Part shown: in pieces, positions 7,952 to 17,068 of the stretch
How the letters are laid out: the number at the start of each line of letters is the position of its first letter
Position numbering within the stretch: position 1 is the stretch's first letter
NCBI RefSeq assembly: GCF_034929435.1
Contig: NZ_JAYFUM010000007.1
Span: forward strand, 186,001-250,000
Direction of reading: 5' to 3'
Source: Arcicella rigui
GTDB lineage: Bacteria; Bacteroidota; Bacteroidia; Cytophagales; Spirosomataceae
DNA: 64,000 nucleotides
The notes under the pieces: generated by a model
What the model was told of the DNA's origin: nothing
Seen by the model: the letters and a program-made list of their open reading frames with translations, nothing else
The model's database searches: none
Translations under genes and position numbers: made by a program

Positions 7952-9553
7952 TTATACCTCCACAGCTCGCTTAAATTCAGAGGTAAAGTGGAATTGAATA
8001 TCTGGATTATTTTGGATATTCATTCTTAAAATCCATTCTGATTCTGCCAAAAATACAAAGTTCCCGTCTTTGTCTTGTGCGATATTTTGGGCTTTTAATC
8101 TTACAAATTCTGTCAGTTTTTTCTCGTCGTCTGAGGTTACCCAACAAGCTTTGGCAATATCACGGTGGTCGAAACGGCATTTCGCTCCGTACTCATGTTC
8201 CAAACGATATTGAATTACTTCATACTGAAGTTCGCCTACTGTACCTACAATTTTTCTGTTCCCTAAATGTGGCTGAACAAATAATTGAGCTACTCCTTCG
8301 TCGGTCAATTGTTGAATTCCTTTTTCCAATTGTTTTGATTTCATTGGGTCGAGGTTCATCAATTCTTTAAAAATCTCAGGAGAGAAACTTGGAATACCTT
8401 GATATTGTAATACTTCTCCTTCGGATAAAGTATCACCAATTTTAAAGTTACCAGTATCGTACAAACCTACTACATCGCCTGGGAAGCCTTCTTCAATTAC
8501 TTCTTTTTCTTGAGCCATAAAATTATATGGATTGTTGAAACGAAGATTTTTATCTAAACGAACGTGTTTGTAAAATTTATTTCGCTCGAATGTTCCCGAA
8601 CATACTCTCAAGAAAGCAATTCTATCTCTGTGTTTTGGGTCGAGGTTGGCGTGGATTTTAAAGATAAAACCTGTGAATTTCTTTTCGTCTGGTTCTACAA
8701 TTCTTACATCAGTTTTGCGTGCTTGGGTACTTGGGGCGATTTCGGTGAAAGTATCTAACAATTCTTGTACTCCAAAATTATTCACAGCTGAACCAAAGAA
8801 AACTGGAGCTACTTCGCCAGAAAGATAAACACTTCTATCAAAATCTCCGTAAACGCCTTCTATCAATTCAATATCTTCACGCAATTGATTGGCATCTTTT
8901 TCGCCTACTTTTTTATCTAATTCTTCCGACCAAATATCAACGGCTACTACTTCTTTTTCAATTTTAGTTTTGTTGGCATTGAACAAATTCAAAGATTTTT
9001 CATAAATATTATAAACACCTTTGAAGTTTGAACCAATGTTGATTGGCCAAGTAAGCGGACGTACTTTGATGTTTAGTTTTTGTTCTAATTCATCCAATAA
9101 GTCGAAAGGATTTTGACCTTCTCTATCCATTTTGTTAATGAATACGATTACTGGTGTGTTTCTCATTCTACAAACTTCCATCAAACGTTCCGTTTGCTCT
9201 TCTACGCCTTTTACGCAGTCGATAACCAAAATTACCGAATCGACAGCCGTTAAAGTTCTATAAGTATCTTCGGCAAAATCTTTGTGACCGGGTGTATCAA
9301 GAATATTGATTTTCAAGTTATTGTACTCGAAAGTCATTACAGAAGTAGCCACCGAAATACCTCTCTGGCGTTCAATTTCCATGAAATCGGAAGTTGCTCC
9401 TTTTTTGATTTTATTTGATTTTACCGCACCCGCCGTTTGGATAGCACCCCCAAATAAAAGTAATTTTTCAGTAAGTGTAGTTTTTCCCGCATCGGGGTGA
9501 GAGATGATACCGAAAGTACGGCGTTTATGTATTTCGTCTTGTATGGTTGCCAT
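7952..9553 (-). CDS. prfC: Peptide chain release factor 3
   Basis: RF3 is a translational GTPase that removes RF1/RF2 from the ribosome after peptide release. The protein has G1 SHPDAGKT at about 19-26, G3 DTPGH near 84-88, G4 NKMD near 138-141, then the RF3-specific domains (for example RFNNPYNFMAQ and PHLGNRKIVGTVGELQ). 533 residues is the family length. The start is set at the ATG at 9553; an in-frame TTG two codons upstream is less likely. It is monocistronic with a TAATTTTG promoter upstream. Confidence 0.95.
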   Translation of the reverse strand: MATIQDEIHKRRTFGIISHPDAGKTTLTEKLLLFGGAIQTAGAVKSNKIKKGATSDFMEIERQRGISVATSVMTFEYNNLKINILDTPGHKDFAEDTYRTLTAVDSVILVIDCVKGVEEQTERLMEVCRMRNTPVIVFINKMDREGQNPFDLLDELEQKLNIKVRPLTWPINIGSNFKGVYNIYEKSLNLFNANKTKIEKEVVAVDIWSEELDKKVGEKDANQLREDIELIEGVYGDFDRSVYLSGEVAPVFFGSAVNNFGVQELLDTFTEIAPSTQARKTDVRIVEPDEKKFTGFIFKIHANLDPKHRDRIAFLRVCSGTFERNKFYKHVRLDKNLRFNNPYNFMAQEKEVIEEGFPGDVVGLYDTGNFKIGDTLSEGEVLQYQGIPSFSPEIFKELMNLDPMKSKQLEKGIQQLTDEGVAQLFVQPHLGNRKIVGTVGELQYEVIQYRLEHEYGAKCRFDHRDIAKACWVTSDDEKKLTEFVRLKAQNIAQDKDGNFVFLAESEWILRMNIQNNPDIQFHFTSEFKRAVEV

Positions 9554-9623
9554 TGTCAATCTAAAAATGAATGATTGAGTATCAAAATATTACTCAATGC
9601 TGAAAAGGATTTGAATCAATTTG

Positions 9624-9631
9624 CAAAATTA
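9624..9631 (-). promoter_or_regulatory. -7 element of prfC promoter
   Basis: TAATTTTG on the minus strand, about 70 bp before the prfC ATG, matching TAnnTTTG. The same word and flank (GTAATTTTGCA) occur in the rpmE and rpoB promoters. No convincing -33 TTG is visible. Confidence 0.5.
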
Positions 9632-9644
9632 CTCATAAAAAAAG

Positions 9645-9677
9645 AAACCTCACAGAATTTTGTTTTCTGTGAGGTTT
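9645..9677 (-). terminator. Terminator of the amino-acid permease gene
   Basis: AAACCTCACAGAA (9645-9657) pairs with TTCTGTGAGGTTT (9665-9677), a 13-bp perfect stem, followed on the minus strand by a T-run. It lies next to the prfC -7 element, so permease termination and prfC initiation are packed together. Confidence 0.85.
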
Positions 9678-9699
9678 TTTAAAATATCAGCGTGTGATA

Positions 9700-11151
9700 T
9701 TAGTCGTTTTGATTTAGATTACTTTTGCCTCTACTATAAATAAAATACACAATAATACCCAGCGTACTCCAGATAAGGAATGCTCTCCAAGTAGCGGCTT
9801 GTGTTTGTGTCATCAAGTATAAGTTAAAGAAAACGCCCATTGGAGCTACAAACCAAATAAGTGGTGCTTTGTAAGGACGTTCGATGTCTGGCTGTTGGTA
9901 ACGTAACAATAGTACTGCACCCGAAATCATAGCGAAAGCCAATAATGTTCCCATTGAACACATTTCAGATACTTTATCAATTGGCGTTAATGCTGATACC
10001 ACCGATACGATGAAGCCTACTAAAATAGTACTTTTCCACGGTGTTTTGAATTCTGGGTGAATAGCTTTGAAGAAAGCAGGTAATAAACCATCTTTTGCCA
10101 TTCCTAAGAAAATACGAGTTTGACCAAGCATCATTACCAACATTACCGAAGTAAGACCTGCTACTGCTGCAATAGTGATAATAAATACAGCCCATGGTAA
10201 GCCAACGTCTGCAAATGCTGCGGCTACTGGTGCTTTCAAATCAAGTGTATCGTATTTTACCATACCTGTTAAAACCAATGATACCAAGATGTACAAAACA
10301 GTACATACAATCAAAGAAGCTACGATAGCGAAAGGAACGTCTTTACGAGGATTGATGGCTTCGCCAGCTTGCGTAGAAACAGCATCGAAACCGATATAAG
10401 CGAAAAATACAACCGTTGCGGCAGTTCTTACACCAGCCCATCCGAAGTGTTCAACGCCATCAGCACCTACTTGTACTGGAGGAATGAAAGGCGTCCAGTT
10501 CTCAATTTTAATATAAAATGCTCCTGCAATAATTACGAACAATACAACAGATAATTTGATGATTACAATGGCATTGTTGGCTTTTGCTGACTCTTGAATA
10601 CCTTTTACTAAGACAGAAGTTACCCCCCAAGTAATTAAGAAGGCAGCAAGGTTGAAAGCTGGTACTGGGCCTTCTAAACCTAATTTTTCGCCTGCCGTGT
10701 AAGGGTCGTTCATTAATCTGACGGGTAATTCTATGCCGAAAAGATGGACAAGTTTTTCAAAATACCCCGACCACGCTACGGCTACCGTAGTAGCACCCAT
10801 CATGTATTCAAGGATTAAGTTCCAACCAATCAACCATGCGAAAGCTTCTCCGACAGTTCCATAAGAATAGGCATAAGCAGAGCCTTCTACTGGAAGAATG
10901 GAAGAAAATTCAGCATAACATAGCGAGGCAAATGTACAACCGATAGCCGCAATAACGAAGGCAATAGCTAAAGCTGGCCCAGCGTGGTTGTGTGCGGCGA
11001 TACCTGTAAGAGTAAAAATCCCTCCACCGATGATAGCCCCAATACCAAGAGAAGTAAGTCCCCACTTGGTCAGAACTCGTTTTAGTTCAGATTTTTTCAT
11101 GTCAGCTTCGTAGGCTGCCATTGGTTTTTTACGCCAAATACTGTTGCTCAT
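9700..11151 (-). CDS. APC-superfamily amino acid permease
   Basis: A 483-residue, 12-helix inner-membrane transporter of the amino acid-polyamine-organocation superfamily, closest in pattern to the cationic amino-acid transporter (CAT/YfnA) branch. The first helix carries the substrate-binding signature GLTSLGIGAIIGGGIFTLTG (about 32-51), and later helices include TVVFFAYIGFDAVSTQAGE, the unwound helix 6 region typical of CAT transporters. The N-terminus is a short cytoplasmic arm (WRKKPMAAYEADMKKSELKR). It is monocistronic and ends in a strong terminator. Substrate (Arg/Lys or other amino acids) cannot be decided. Confidence 0.9.
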   Translation of the reverse strand: MSNSIWRKKPMAAYEADMKKSELKRVLTKWGLTSLGIGAIIGGGIFTLTGIAAHNHAGPALAIAFVIAAIGCTFASLCYAEFSSILPVEGSAYAYSYGTVGEAFAWLIGWNLILEYMMGATTVAVAWSGYFEKLVHLFGIELPVRLMNDPYTAGEKLGLEGPVPAFNLAAFLITWGVTSVLVKGIQESAKANNAIVIIKLSVVLFVIIAGAFYIKIENWTPFIPPVQVGADGVEHFGWAGVRTAATVVFFAYIGFDAVSTQAGEAINPRKDVPFAIVASLIVCTVLYILVSLVLTGMVKYDTLDLKAPVAAAFADVGLPWAVFIITIAAVAGLTSVMLVMMLGQTRIFLGMAKDGLLPAFFKAIHPEFKTPWKSTILVGFIVSVVSALTPIDKVSEMCSMGTLLAFAMISGAVLLLRYQQPDIERPYKAPLIWFVAPMGVFFNLYLMTQTQAATWRAFLIWSTLGIIVYFIYSRGKSNLNQND

Positions 11152-11320
11152 AGGGTTTTAGTTTTTTGTAAATTTGAAGTGAAATTTTAGCTTTTAAATA
11201 ATTCGTGTCTTTTTAGAAATTTTAGTTTTAGGGTACAAAAAGAAACTCATTAGCGATAATTCAAAATATATTTTGGATTATCATCTTTCAAGATACTGAA
11301 AATTTTGTCTTAAAACAAAA

Positions 11321-11362
11321 AAAGACCTGTAAGTCGGTTAAAACTTACAGGCCTTTTTTTTT
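11321..11362 (-). terminator. Terminator of secDF
   Basis: CCTGTAAGT (11326-11334) pairs with ACTTACAGG (11343-11351), flanked by A-rich and T-rich tracts on both sides. Confidence 0.8.
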
Positions 11363-11367
11363 ATTTA

Positions 11368-14322
11368 TTAAGCTTTTGTTGCTGGTTCTACTTTTTTCTT
11401 ACCAGTTCCTAAATCAATTACGATAGGAGCAGCTACGAAAATTGAAGAGTAAGCACCAAAAACAACACCGATGAACATCGCAAAAGAGAAGCCTCTTAGA
11501 ATATCTCCACCGAAAATTAATAGTACTGTTACTACTAAGAATACTGTGGTTGCCGTCATTACTGTACGGCTCATTGTGTGGTTGATAGATTGGTTGATGG
11601 TTTTAATCATCAATTCTTTATTACTTAAATCTGCATCAATACCAATTTCTTCACGAATACGGTCGAATACTACCACAGTATCGTTGATAGAGTAACCAAT
11701 TACGGTTAATACCGCCGCAATAAAGATTTGGTCAACTTCTAATTCAAAACCGAAAAGGCGAGTAATACCAACCATGCCTAATACTACCAAAGCATCGTGT
11801 AAAAGTGCTACGATACCTCCTAATGAGTATTGCCATTTACGGAAACGAATCAAGATGTAAATGAAAATACCAACTAAGGCATAAAGAATAGAAACAAACG
11901 ATTGTGTAAGAATATCATCGGCAATAGTTGCTCCTACTTTAGATTCTGAAAGAATTGTTGGTTTGGCATCAGCAAATTTCTGTAAACCTGTTTCTAAAGC
12001 TTTACGTACTTTTTGGTTAGCTTGGATACTTTCGTCTTCTACTAAGTAAGCGGTTGTGATTTTTAATTTAGTATCGCCGTTGAATGTTTTTACTTCTACG
12101 CCTTTCCCATCAAAACTACCCGCTAAACCGTCTTTAATTGTACCTGCTGGAATTGGTTTGCTCAATTCTACTACATACGAACGACCTCCTTTGAAGTCAA
12201 CACCTAAGTTGAAACCACCTTGAATTGTCAAAACGATTGCACCTAAAGCGATTAATCCCCACGAGAACCAGTAAGAATATTTACGTTTTCCGATAAAGTC
12301 GAAGTTCATTCCTTTGAATAAGTCTTTTGAAATAAAGGTTTCAAAAGTAACATTCTTTTCTTTTCCTGCTTTGATAGCACGTTTTGCCATCCACTCTACC
12401 AATACGTGTGAAATAAATACAGCAGTAAATACAGAAGTAACTAAACCAATACAAAGTGTAACTCCGAAACCTTTTACAGAACCAGAACCGAAAATAATTA
12501 AGATAACCCCAATGATGATTGTAGTAACGTTACCATCAATAATCGCAGAAAGTGCTTTTTCATAACCTGCTTTAATGGCATCTAACAAACCTTTTCCTTG
12601 ATGAAGTTCTTCACGAATACGCTCGTTAATCAATACGTTGGCATCGACAGCCATCCCTAAAGTAAGTACGATACCTGCGATACCTGGCAATGTTAAAGCC
12701 GCTTGAATTTGTACTAATACACCAGCAATGAAAAACACGTTGAATAAAAGTGCAGCGTTTGCCATCCAACCTGGGTTTCCGTAGTAACCAATCATAAATA
12801 CTACTACTAATAACAAACCAAGAGCCATTGAGAAGTATCCTTGGTTGATTGCCTCAGCACCTAAAGAAGGCCCGATGAAAGCATCTTCAACAATACGAGT
12901 AGGAGCAGGTAATTTACCAGCTTTCAATACATTGGCTAAGTCTTTTGCTTCTTCAACTGTGAATGAACCAGAAATTGAAGAACGTCCTCCTGCGATTTCG
13001 CCGTTGATGTTTGGAGCAGAATAAATATAGTTATCCAAAACAATAGCAATACGCTTACCAACATTGGCAGCAGTTAAGTTTTTCCAGATTCTTGCACCCG
13101 TACCATTCATGTTCATGGTTACTTCTGGGCGACCGTTTTGGTCATAGTCTTGTGCAGCGTCTGTAATTACATCACCTTCTAATGGTGCAGTTTGTCCTTC
13201 TGCTTTCTTCAAAAATTCAAAAGAGATGATTTCGTCACCATTATTTGCCGGAATTCCTTTGGCGTTCCAAGTAAATTGAAGTCCTGAAGGGAACATTAAT
13301 TTTACTTCTTCACGACGGAATAATTCATTTACACGAGCAGTATCTTTACGGAATACACCCCAAGCTCTACCTTGTTGGTCTAATGGTAAGAATAATTTTG
13401 TCAAAGCCGAACCAGCAGTTGTATCTTTTGCCGCTGAATCTTTTTTAGCAACTTTTGCTGCACCTGATAATTGTCCTGCCAATCCAGAAGCTTTTGTTGT
13501 ATCTGTTGAAGCTGCTGGAGTCGCTGCCGAAATTTTCTTCGCTTTTTCTTCTGCTGCTAAGTATTCACCTAAAGCATTTAAGCCCGGACCCCACTCAGTA
13601 ATTTCAGCTACTTCAATAAATTCTAATTTCGCAGCACCTGATAATAATTTTCTTGCACGCTCAGGATTATCAATACCCGGTAATTCTACTTGGATACGGT
13701 TTGTTCCTGGCAAACGTTGGATATTTGGGTTTGCCACACCAAATTTGTCAATACGAGCTTGAATAATTTTATAAACACGGTCAACGGCTGCTTCAATTTC
13801 TTCATTGATTACTTTCTTTACTTGTGAATCAGATGAAGATGAATTCAGTTTGTCACGGTTTACAGAGTTAGCGAAAATAGTAGCTAACTTTTGGTTTGGA
13901 GCAACTTTCGCAAAAGCTTCAAAGAATAATTCATTGAATGGTTTTGTTGAAGTAGCTTGAGCTAAAGAAGCTTCTTGAATAGCTTTTTCAAAATTCGGGT
14001 CATTACTTTTTCCAGATAATGCACGAAGAATTTCTACTGGCGATACTTCTAATACTGCATGAAGACCACCCTCTAAGTCCAAACCTTTATGAAGGGCATA
14101 AGTAGTTACTTCTTGTAAAGTAAAACCTAAGTAAACTGGTTGTTTCCACAAAGAGTCGATGTAATGAGTCTTTTTAGCTGGGTCAAGTTTACCAGTTGAA
14201 GAAGTAGCATAAGCAAGTGCTTCCTCACGAATCGAATTGGCTTTCCACGTAAATGAAAGGAAAAATAAACATAAGGCTGAAATAATTCCAGTCAGCCAAA
14301 TAATGGCACTTTTATAACGCAT
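11368..14322 (-). CDS. secDF: Protein translocase subunit SecDF (fused SecD and SecF)
   Basis: 984 residues combine SecD (about 1-660) and SecF (about 690-975) in one polypeptide with 12 expected membrane helices. It uses the proton gradient to help pull proteins through SecYEG. SecD markers: HKGLDLEGGLHAVLEV near residues 78-93, the P1 head with NPERARKLLSGAAKLEF, and LTLGMAVDANVLI in helix 4. SecF markers: NLGVDFKGGRSYVVE, and VIGYSINDTVVVFDRIRE with the conserved Asp/Arg. The P1 region carries an Ala/Lys/Thr-rich low-complexity insert (about 255-300). Fused SecDF is usual in Bacteroidota. The small secreted-protein gene 129 bp upstream may be co-transcribed. Confidence 0.96.
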   Translation of the reverse strand: MRYKSAIIWLTGIISALCLFFLSFTWKANSIREEALAYATSSTGKLDPAKKTHYIDSLWKQPVYLGFTLQEVTTYALHKGLDLEGGLHAVLEVSPVEILRALSGKSNDPNFEKAIQEASLAQATSTKPFNELFFEAFAKVAPNQKLATIFANSVNRDKLNSSSSDSQVKKVINEEIEAAVDRVYKIIQARIDKFGVANPNIQRLPGTNRIQVELPGIDNPERARKLLSGAAKLEFIEVAEITEWGPGLNALGEYLAAEEKAKKISAATPAASTDTTKASGLAGQLSGAAKVAKKDSAAKDTTAGSALTKLFLPLDQQGRAWGVFRKDTARVNELFRREEVKLMFPSGLQFTWNAKGIPANNGDEIISFEFLKKAEGQTAPLEGDVITDAAQDYDQNGRPEVTMNMNGTGARIWKNLTAANVGKRIAIVLDNYIYSAPNINGEIAGGRSSISGSFTVEEAKDLANVLKAGKLPAPTRIVEDAFIGPSLGAEAINQGYFSMALGLLLVVVFMIGYYGNPGWMANAALLFNVFFIAGVLVQIQAALTLPGIAGIVLTLGMAVDANVLINERIREELHQGKGLLDAIKAGYEKALSAIIDGNVTTIIIGVILIIFGSGSVKGFGVTLCIGLVTSVFTAVFISHVLVEWMAKRAIKAGKEKNVTFETFISKDLFKGMNFDFIGKRKYSYWFSWGLIALGAIVLTIQGGFNLGVDFKGGRSYVVELSKPIPAGTIKDGLAGSFDGKGVEVKTFNGDTKLKITTAYLVEDESIQANQKVRKALETGLQKFADAKPTILSESKVGATIADDILTQSFVSILYALVGIFIYILIRFRKWQYSLGGIVALLHDALVVLGMVGITRLFGFELEVDQIFIAAVLTVIGYSINDTVVVFDRIREEIGIDADLSNKELMIKTINQSINHTMSRTVMTATTVFLVVTVLLIFGGDILRGFSFAMFIGVVFGAYSSIFVAAPIVIDLGTGKKKVEPATKA

Positions 14323-14451
14323 TTTTTGAGAAAATAAATTGTGAAAAATGAATGCTTGGTCAAGAACAGTGTATTCTTAATACCAAAGGATATGAAATAA
14401 GGGTTTTGGATAACAAAAATTGCTATCTAAAAAGAAGAAAATACAAGAAAA

Positions 14452-14814
14452 TTAAGGGGCGTTGGTAACGATAAAATGCTCGAAGAGTACTTCGAGATGA
14501 GGAAGGCGAAAGCTTAAATTTTGAACGGCTTGAATGTTGGGTTCAGCTTTCAAAAAGGCAAATTCGCATACTTTGAAGATAAAATCTTGTGCAAAATCAA
14601 TATTGATAGGTACTGAAACCTGCATCACTGAAAGTTCTGAAACTGAGCATTGTTTAGGAGCTTTTGAATCCTGCGATTGCTCTGTTTTTACCTTTCCAAG
14701 CTCTTGGTGGCGGTTTTGCGAAGCATGAATGTTTTTACCGAAAACAGTAAAAAGCATTACAAGCGACATCAAAAAGACGCTAAAGAGACGAGATATGTGA
14801 GTATTTTTTTGCAT
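14452..14814 (-). CDS. Small secreted protein, unknown function
   Basis: 120 residues: an N-terminal signal/anchor segment (LFSVFLMSLVMLFTVFGKNIHA) followed by a polar middle (HQELGKVKTEQSQDSKAPK) and a hydrophobic C-terminal half. No domain is recognised. The start is unusual: a good promoter (TTG-N21-TAGTTTTG) lies at 14824-14855, which puts transcription start only a few bases before the ATG, so the mRNA may be nearly leaderless. It is codirectional with secDF. The coding call rests on the signal peptide, the promoter and an uninterrupted frame. Confidence 0.6.
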   Translation of the reverse strand: MQKNTHISRLFSVFLMSLVMLFTVFGKNIHASQNRHQELGKVKTEQSQDSKAPKQCSVSELSVMQVSVPINIDFAQDFIFKVCEFAFLKAEPNIQAVQNLSFRLPHLEVLFEHFIVTNAP

Positions 14815-14823
14815 TTTGAATTA

Positions 14824-14855
14824 CAAAACTATCACTTTTTGTTTGGTAAATCCAA
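14824..14855 (-). promoter_or_regulatory. Promoter of the small secreted-protein gene, possibly of secDF too
   Basis: On the minus strand TTG (14855-14853) is followed by 21 bp and TAGTTTTG (14831-14824). The predicted start of transcription, about 14818, is only some 4 nt before the ATG at 14814. Confidence 0.6.
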
Positions 14856-14997
14856 ATTCTTATTTAAAATAATTAGAGAGTTGGGTATTTGGCTTTAGTA
14901 ATTTGGGTGATTCATTGGTGTTCTTGGCTCTAAGTTGTATAATGATTGATTAATGTGAATTTATGAAGAACACCTACAAACTCAAATATTCTATTAT

Positions 14998-15005
14998 TAT
15001 CTTTG
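14998..15005 (+). promoter_or_regulatory. -7 element upstream of the LRR lipoprotein gene
   Basis: TATCTTTG matches TAnnTTTG, 34 bp before the ATG at 15040. No clear -33 element. Confidence 0.5.
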
Positions 15006-15039
15006 GCTTTCAAATACAAAATTAAGCCTCATTAACTGT

Positions 15040-16020
15040 ATGAATCGTTCAATAAAAATGTTTTTGTCCCTATTTTGCTTTATTTTAATAGTAAACCTGT
15101 TGAATAGCTGTACTACTGTTGAAAACCCAAGTCCAGACTTGGATTATGTAGATATACCTGATGTGAATTTTGAAAAAGCCTTAATTCAATTTAAAATTGA
15201 TTCTGAGCAAGATGGTAAAGTACTAAGAAGTAACGTACTTAAAGTAACATCGCTTTATATGTCTTCTTCCCTTGAAGATAGTAAAAATTCTTATGGAAAA
15301 ATAAAGGATTTAACTGGCATCGAAGCATTTGTTAATCTGAAATCACTAAAATGTATTCATAACGAATTAACAAAATTAGACATTAGTAAAAATACTGCTC
15401 TGACTGAATTATGGTGTTCTAGTAACCAATTAGTCGATATTGACGTCAGTAATCAAACAGCATTAGAAGTATTACGTTGTGGAGATAATCAGTTAGCAAA
15501 CTTAGATATTACTAAAAATAAAGCATTAAAAGAGTTAAGTTGTGGTGTTAATAAATTGACTCTTCTTGATATTAGCCAAAATACGTCTCTAAAGCGGTTA
15601 AATTGCGAATATAATAAGTTTAAAAACTTAGATATCAGTCACAATAGCGAACTAATGTATCTTAGCTGTTCTTTGAATAAATTGGCAGCACTTGATCTTA
15701 GTAGCAATACAGCATTAGTATATTTAGATTGTAGTTCAAACGATCTGACAACGCTCGATTTAAGTAAAAATAGTGCATTAGGATATCTAAATTGTTATGA
15801 TAATAAATTAGTTAATTTAGAGCTTCAAAAAAACACCTCAATTGATGTGTTGAATTGTATTGGTAATCAACTTAATAGTTTGGATGTAAGTTATATTAAG
15901 GATCTGACTACTTTGTATTGCAATAACAATAATATCCAAACCATTTGTGTAAACAGTCTCAGCCAAGTGAAACCAGCTTGGCAAAAAGATACAACGGCTA
16001 CTTATAAAGTATGCCCTTAA
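15040..16020 (+). CDS. Leucine-rich repeat lipoprotein with a cysteine ladder
   Basis: 326 residues. The signal peptide ends in a lipobox (LLNSC, Cys about residue 24), so the protein is expected to be lipid-anchored in the envelope. After a short spacer (IPDVNFEKALIQF, a sequence common before bacterial LRRs) come about ten repeats of 21 residues of the form L-x-x-L-x-C-x-x-N-x-L-x-x-L-D-(I/L)-S-x-N-x-x, from about residue 95 to 310. Each repeat has one Cys at the same position (for example LWCSSNQL, LNCYDNKL). Internalin-like LRR proteins bind other proteins; the ligand here is unknown. The stop overlaps an ATG in the nadC frame, but nadC probably starts 15 bp downstream. Confidence 0.88.
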   Translation: MNRSIKMFLSLFCFILIVNLLNSCTTVENPSPDLDYVDIPDVNFEKALIQFKIDSEQDGKVLRSNVLKVTSLYMSSSLEDSKNSYGKIKDLTGIEAFVNLKSLKCIHNELTKLDISKNTALTELWCSSNQLVDIDVSNQTALEVLRCGDNQLANLDITKNKALKELSCGVNKLTLLDISQNTSLKRLNCEYNKFKNLDISHNSELMYLSCSLNKLAALDLSSNTALVYLDCSSNDLTTLDLSKNSALGYLNCYDNKLVNLELQKNTSIDVLNCIGNQLNSLDVSYIKDLTTLYCNNNNIQTICVNSLSQVKPAWQKDTTATYKVCP

Positions 16021-16034
16021 TAAAACCCAGAACA

Positions 16035-16889
16035 ATGTTCAATTATTTAGAACCTACATACATCAAAAACTTCATTCAAACGGCACTTACCGAAGACGTT
16101 GGTGATGGCGACCATACTTCTTTGTCAACCATTCCGCCGTCTGCTCAAGGGCGAGCAAAATTGCTTGTGAAAGACGATGGCATTTTGGCAGGAGTAGCCT
16201 TAGCAAAGCTCATTTTTGAAGAAGTAGATAAGCAGTTGACGGTAAAAACAATCCTTGAAGATGGAGCAGTAATTAAAAAAGGCGAAATCGTATTAACAGT
16301 TGAAGGTTCTTCACAATCTATTTTAAAAGCCGAACGCTTGGTATTGAATTGTATGCAAAGGATGTCGGGCATTGCTACTTATACACATTCGATGGTAAAA
16401 CTCTTGGAAGGGACAAATACTAAATTGTTGGACACTCGTAAAACAACGCCTAATTTCCGACTTTGTGAAAAATGGGCTTGTAAAATCGGTGGAGCAGAAA
16501 ATCATCGCTATGCTTTGTTTGATATGATTTTGATAAAAGACAATCATGTCGATTATGCCGGAGGGATTCAAAATGCCATCAACCAAGCCAATGAGTACCT
16601 CAAACAAACAGGACGAGATTTACAAATTGAAATTGAGGTAAGAAATTTAACTGAACTTCAAGAAGTATTGGCAATCGGGCAAGTTCACAGAATTATGTTA
16701 GATAATTTTTCTTATGAAAACTTGCGTGAAGCCATTCGCTTAATAGATGGAAAATATGCTACCGAAGCATCTGGAGGTATCAACGAAACGACCATTCGTG
16801 CTTATGCCGACTGTGGCGTAGATTATATTTCTTGTGGAGCTTTGACCCACCACGTAAGTAGCTTAGATTTGAGCTTAAAAGCTTATTAG
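16035..16889 (+). CDS. nadC: Nicotinate-nucleotide pyrophosphorylase (carboxylating)
   Basis: Converts quinolinate and PRPP to nicotinate mononucleotide, CO2 and PPi in de novo NAD synthesis. Family markers: EDVGDGDHTS near the N-terminus, VLNCMQRMSGIAT, LLDTRKTTPNFR (PRPP/quinolinate-binding Lys/Arg), RYALFDMILIKDNH, EIEVRN, IMLDNF and ASGGI. 284 residues from the ATG at 16035 is the usual length; the in-frame ATG at 16011 would overlap the preceding gene and add eight atypical residues. The next gene on the same strand is nadA, whose product makes the substrate. nadB is not in the window. Confidence 0.95.
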   Translation: MFNYLEPTYIKNFIQTALTEDVGDGDHTSLSTIPPSAQGRAKLLVKDDGILAGVALAKLIFEEVDKQLTVKTILEDGAVIKKGEIVLTVEGSSQSILKAERLVLNCMQRMSGIATYTHSMVKLLEGTNTKLLDTRKTTPNFRLCEKWACKIGGAENHRYALFDMILIKDNHVDYAGGIQNAINQANEYLKQTGRDLQIEIEVRNLTELQEVLAIGQVHRIMLDNFSYENLREAIRLIDGKYATEASGGINETTIRAYADCGVDYISCGALTHHVSSLDLSLKAY

Positions 16890-17068
16890 AGGGATTAGTA
16901 AAAAGTGATTGCTAATTTGTTTTTGAAATACGAATCACTCTTTAACACTTTCGTTTTTATAAAATATTTTAAAATAAAGTATTTTACAAAACCGAATTCT
17001 GACATCAGAAAGCCAAAATCAACAATTTCACAATTCATAATTTTATCTAAACGATTAAAATTTCAAAC

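Noticed and set aside
16890..16945. Terminator after nadC
   Set aside because: AGTGATT and AATCACT could pair but are only 7 bp with a loop of about 22 nt and no T-run.
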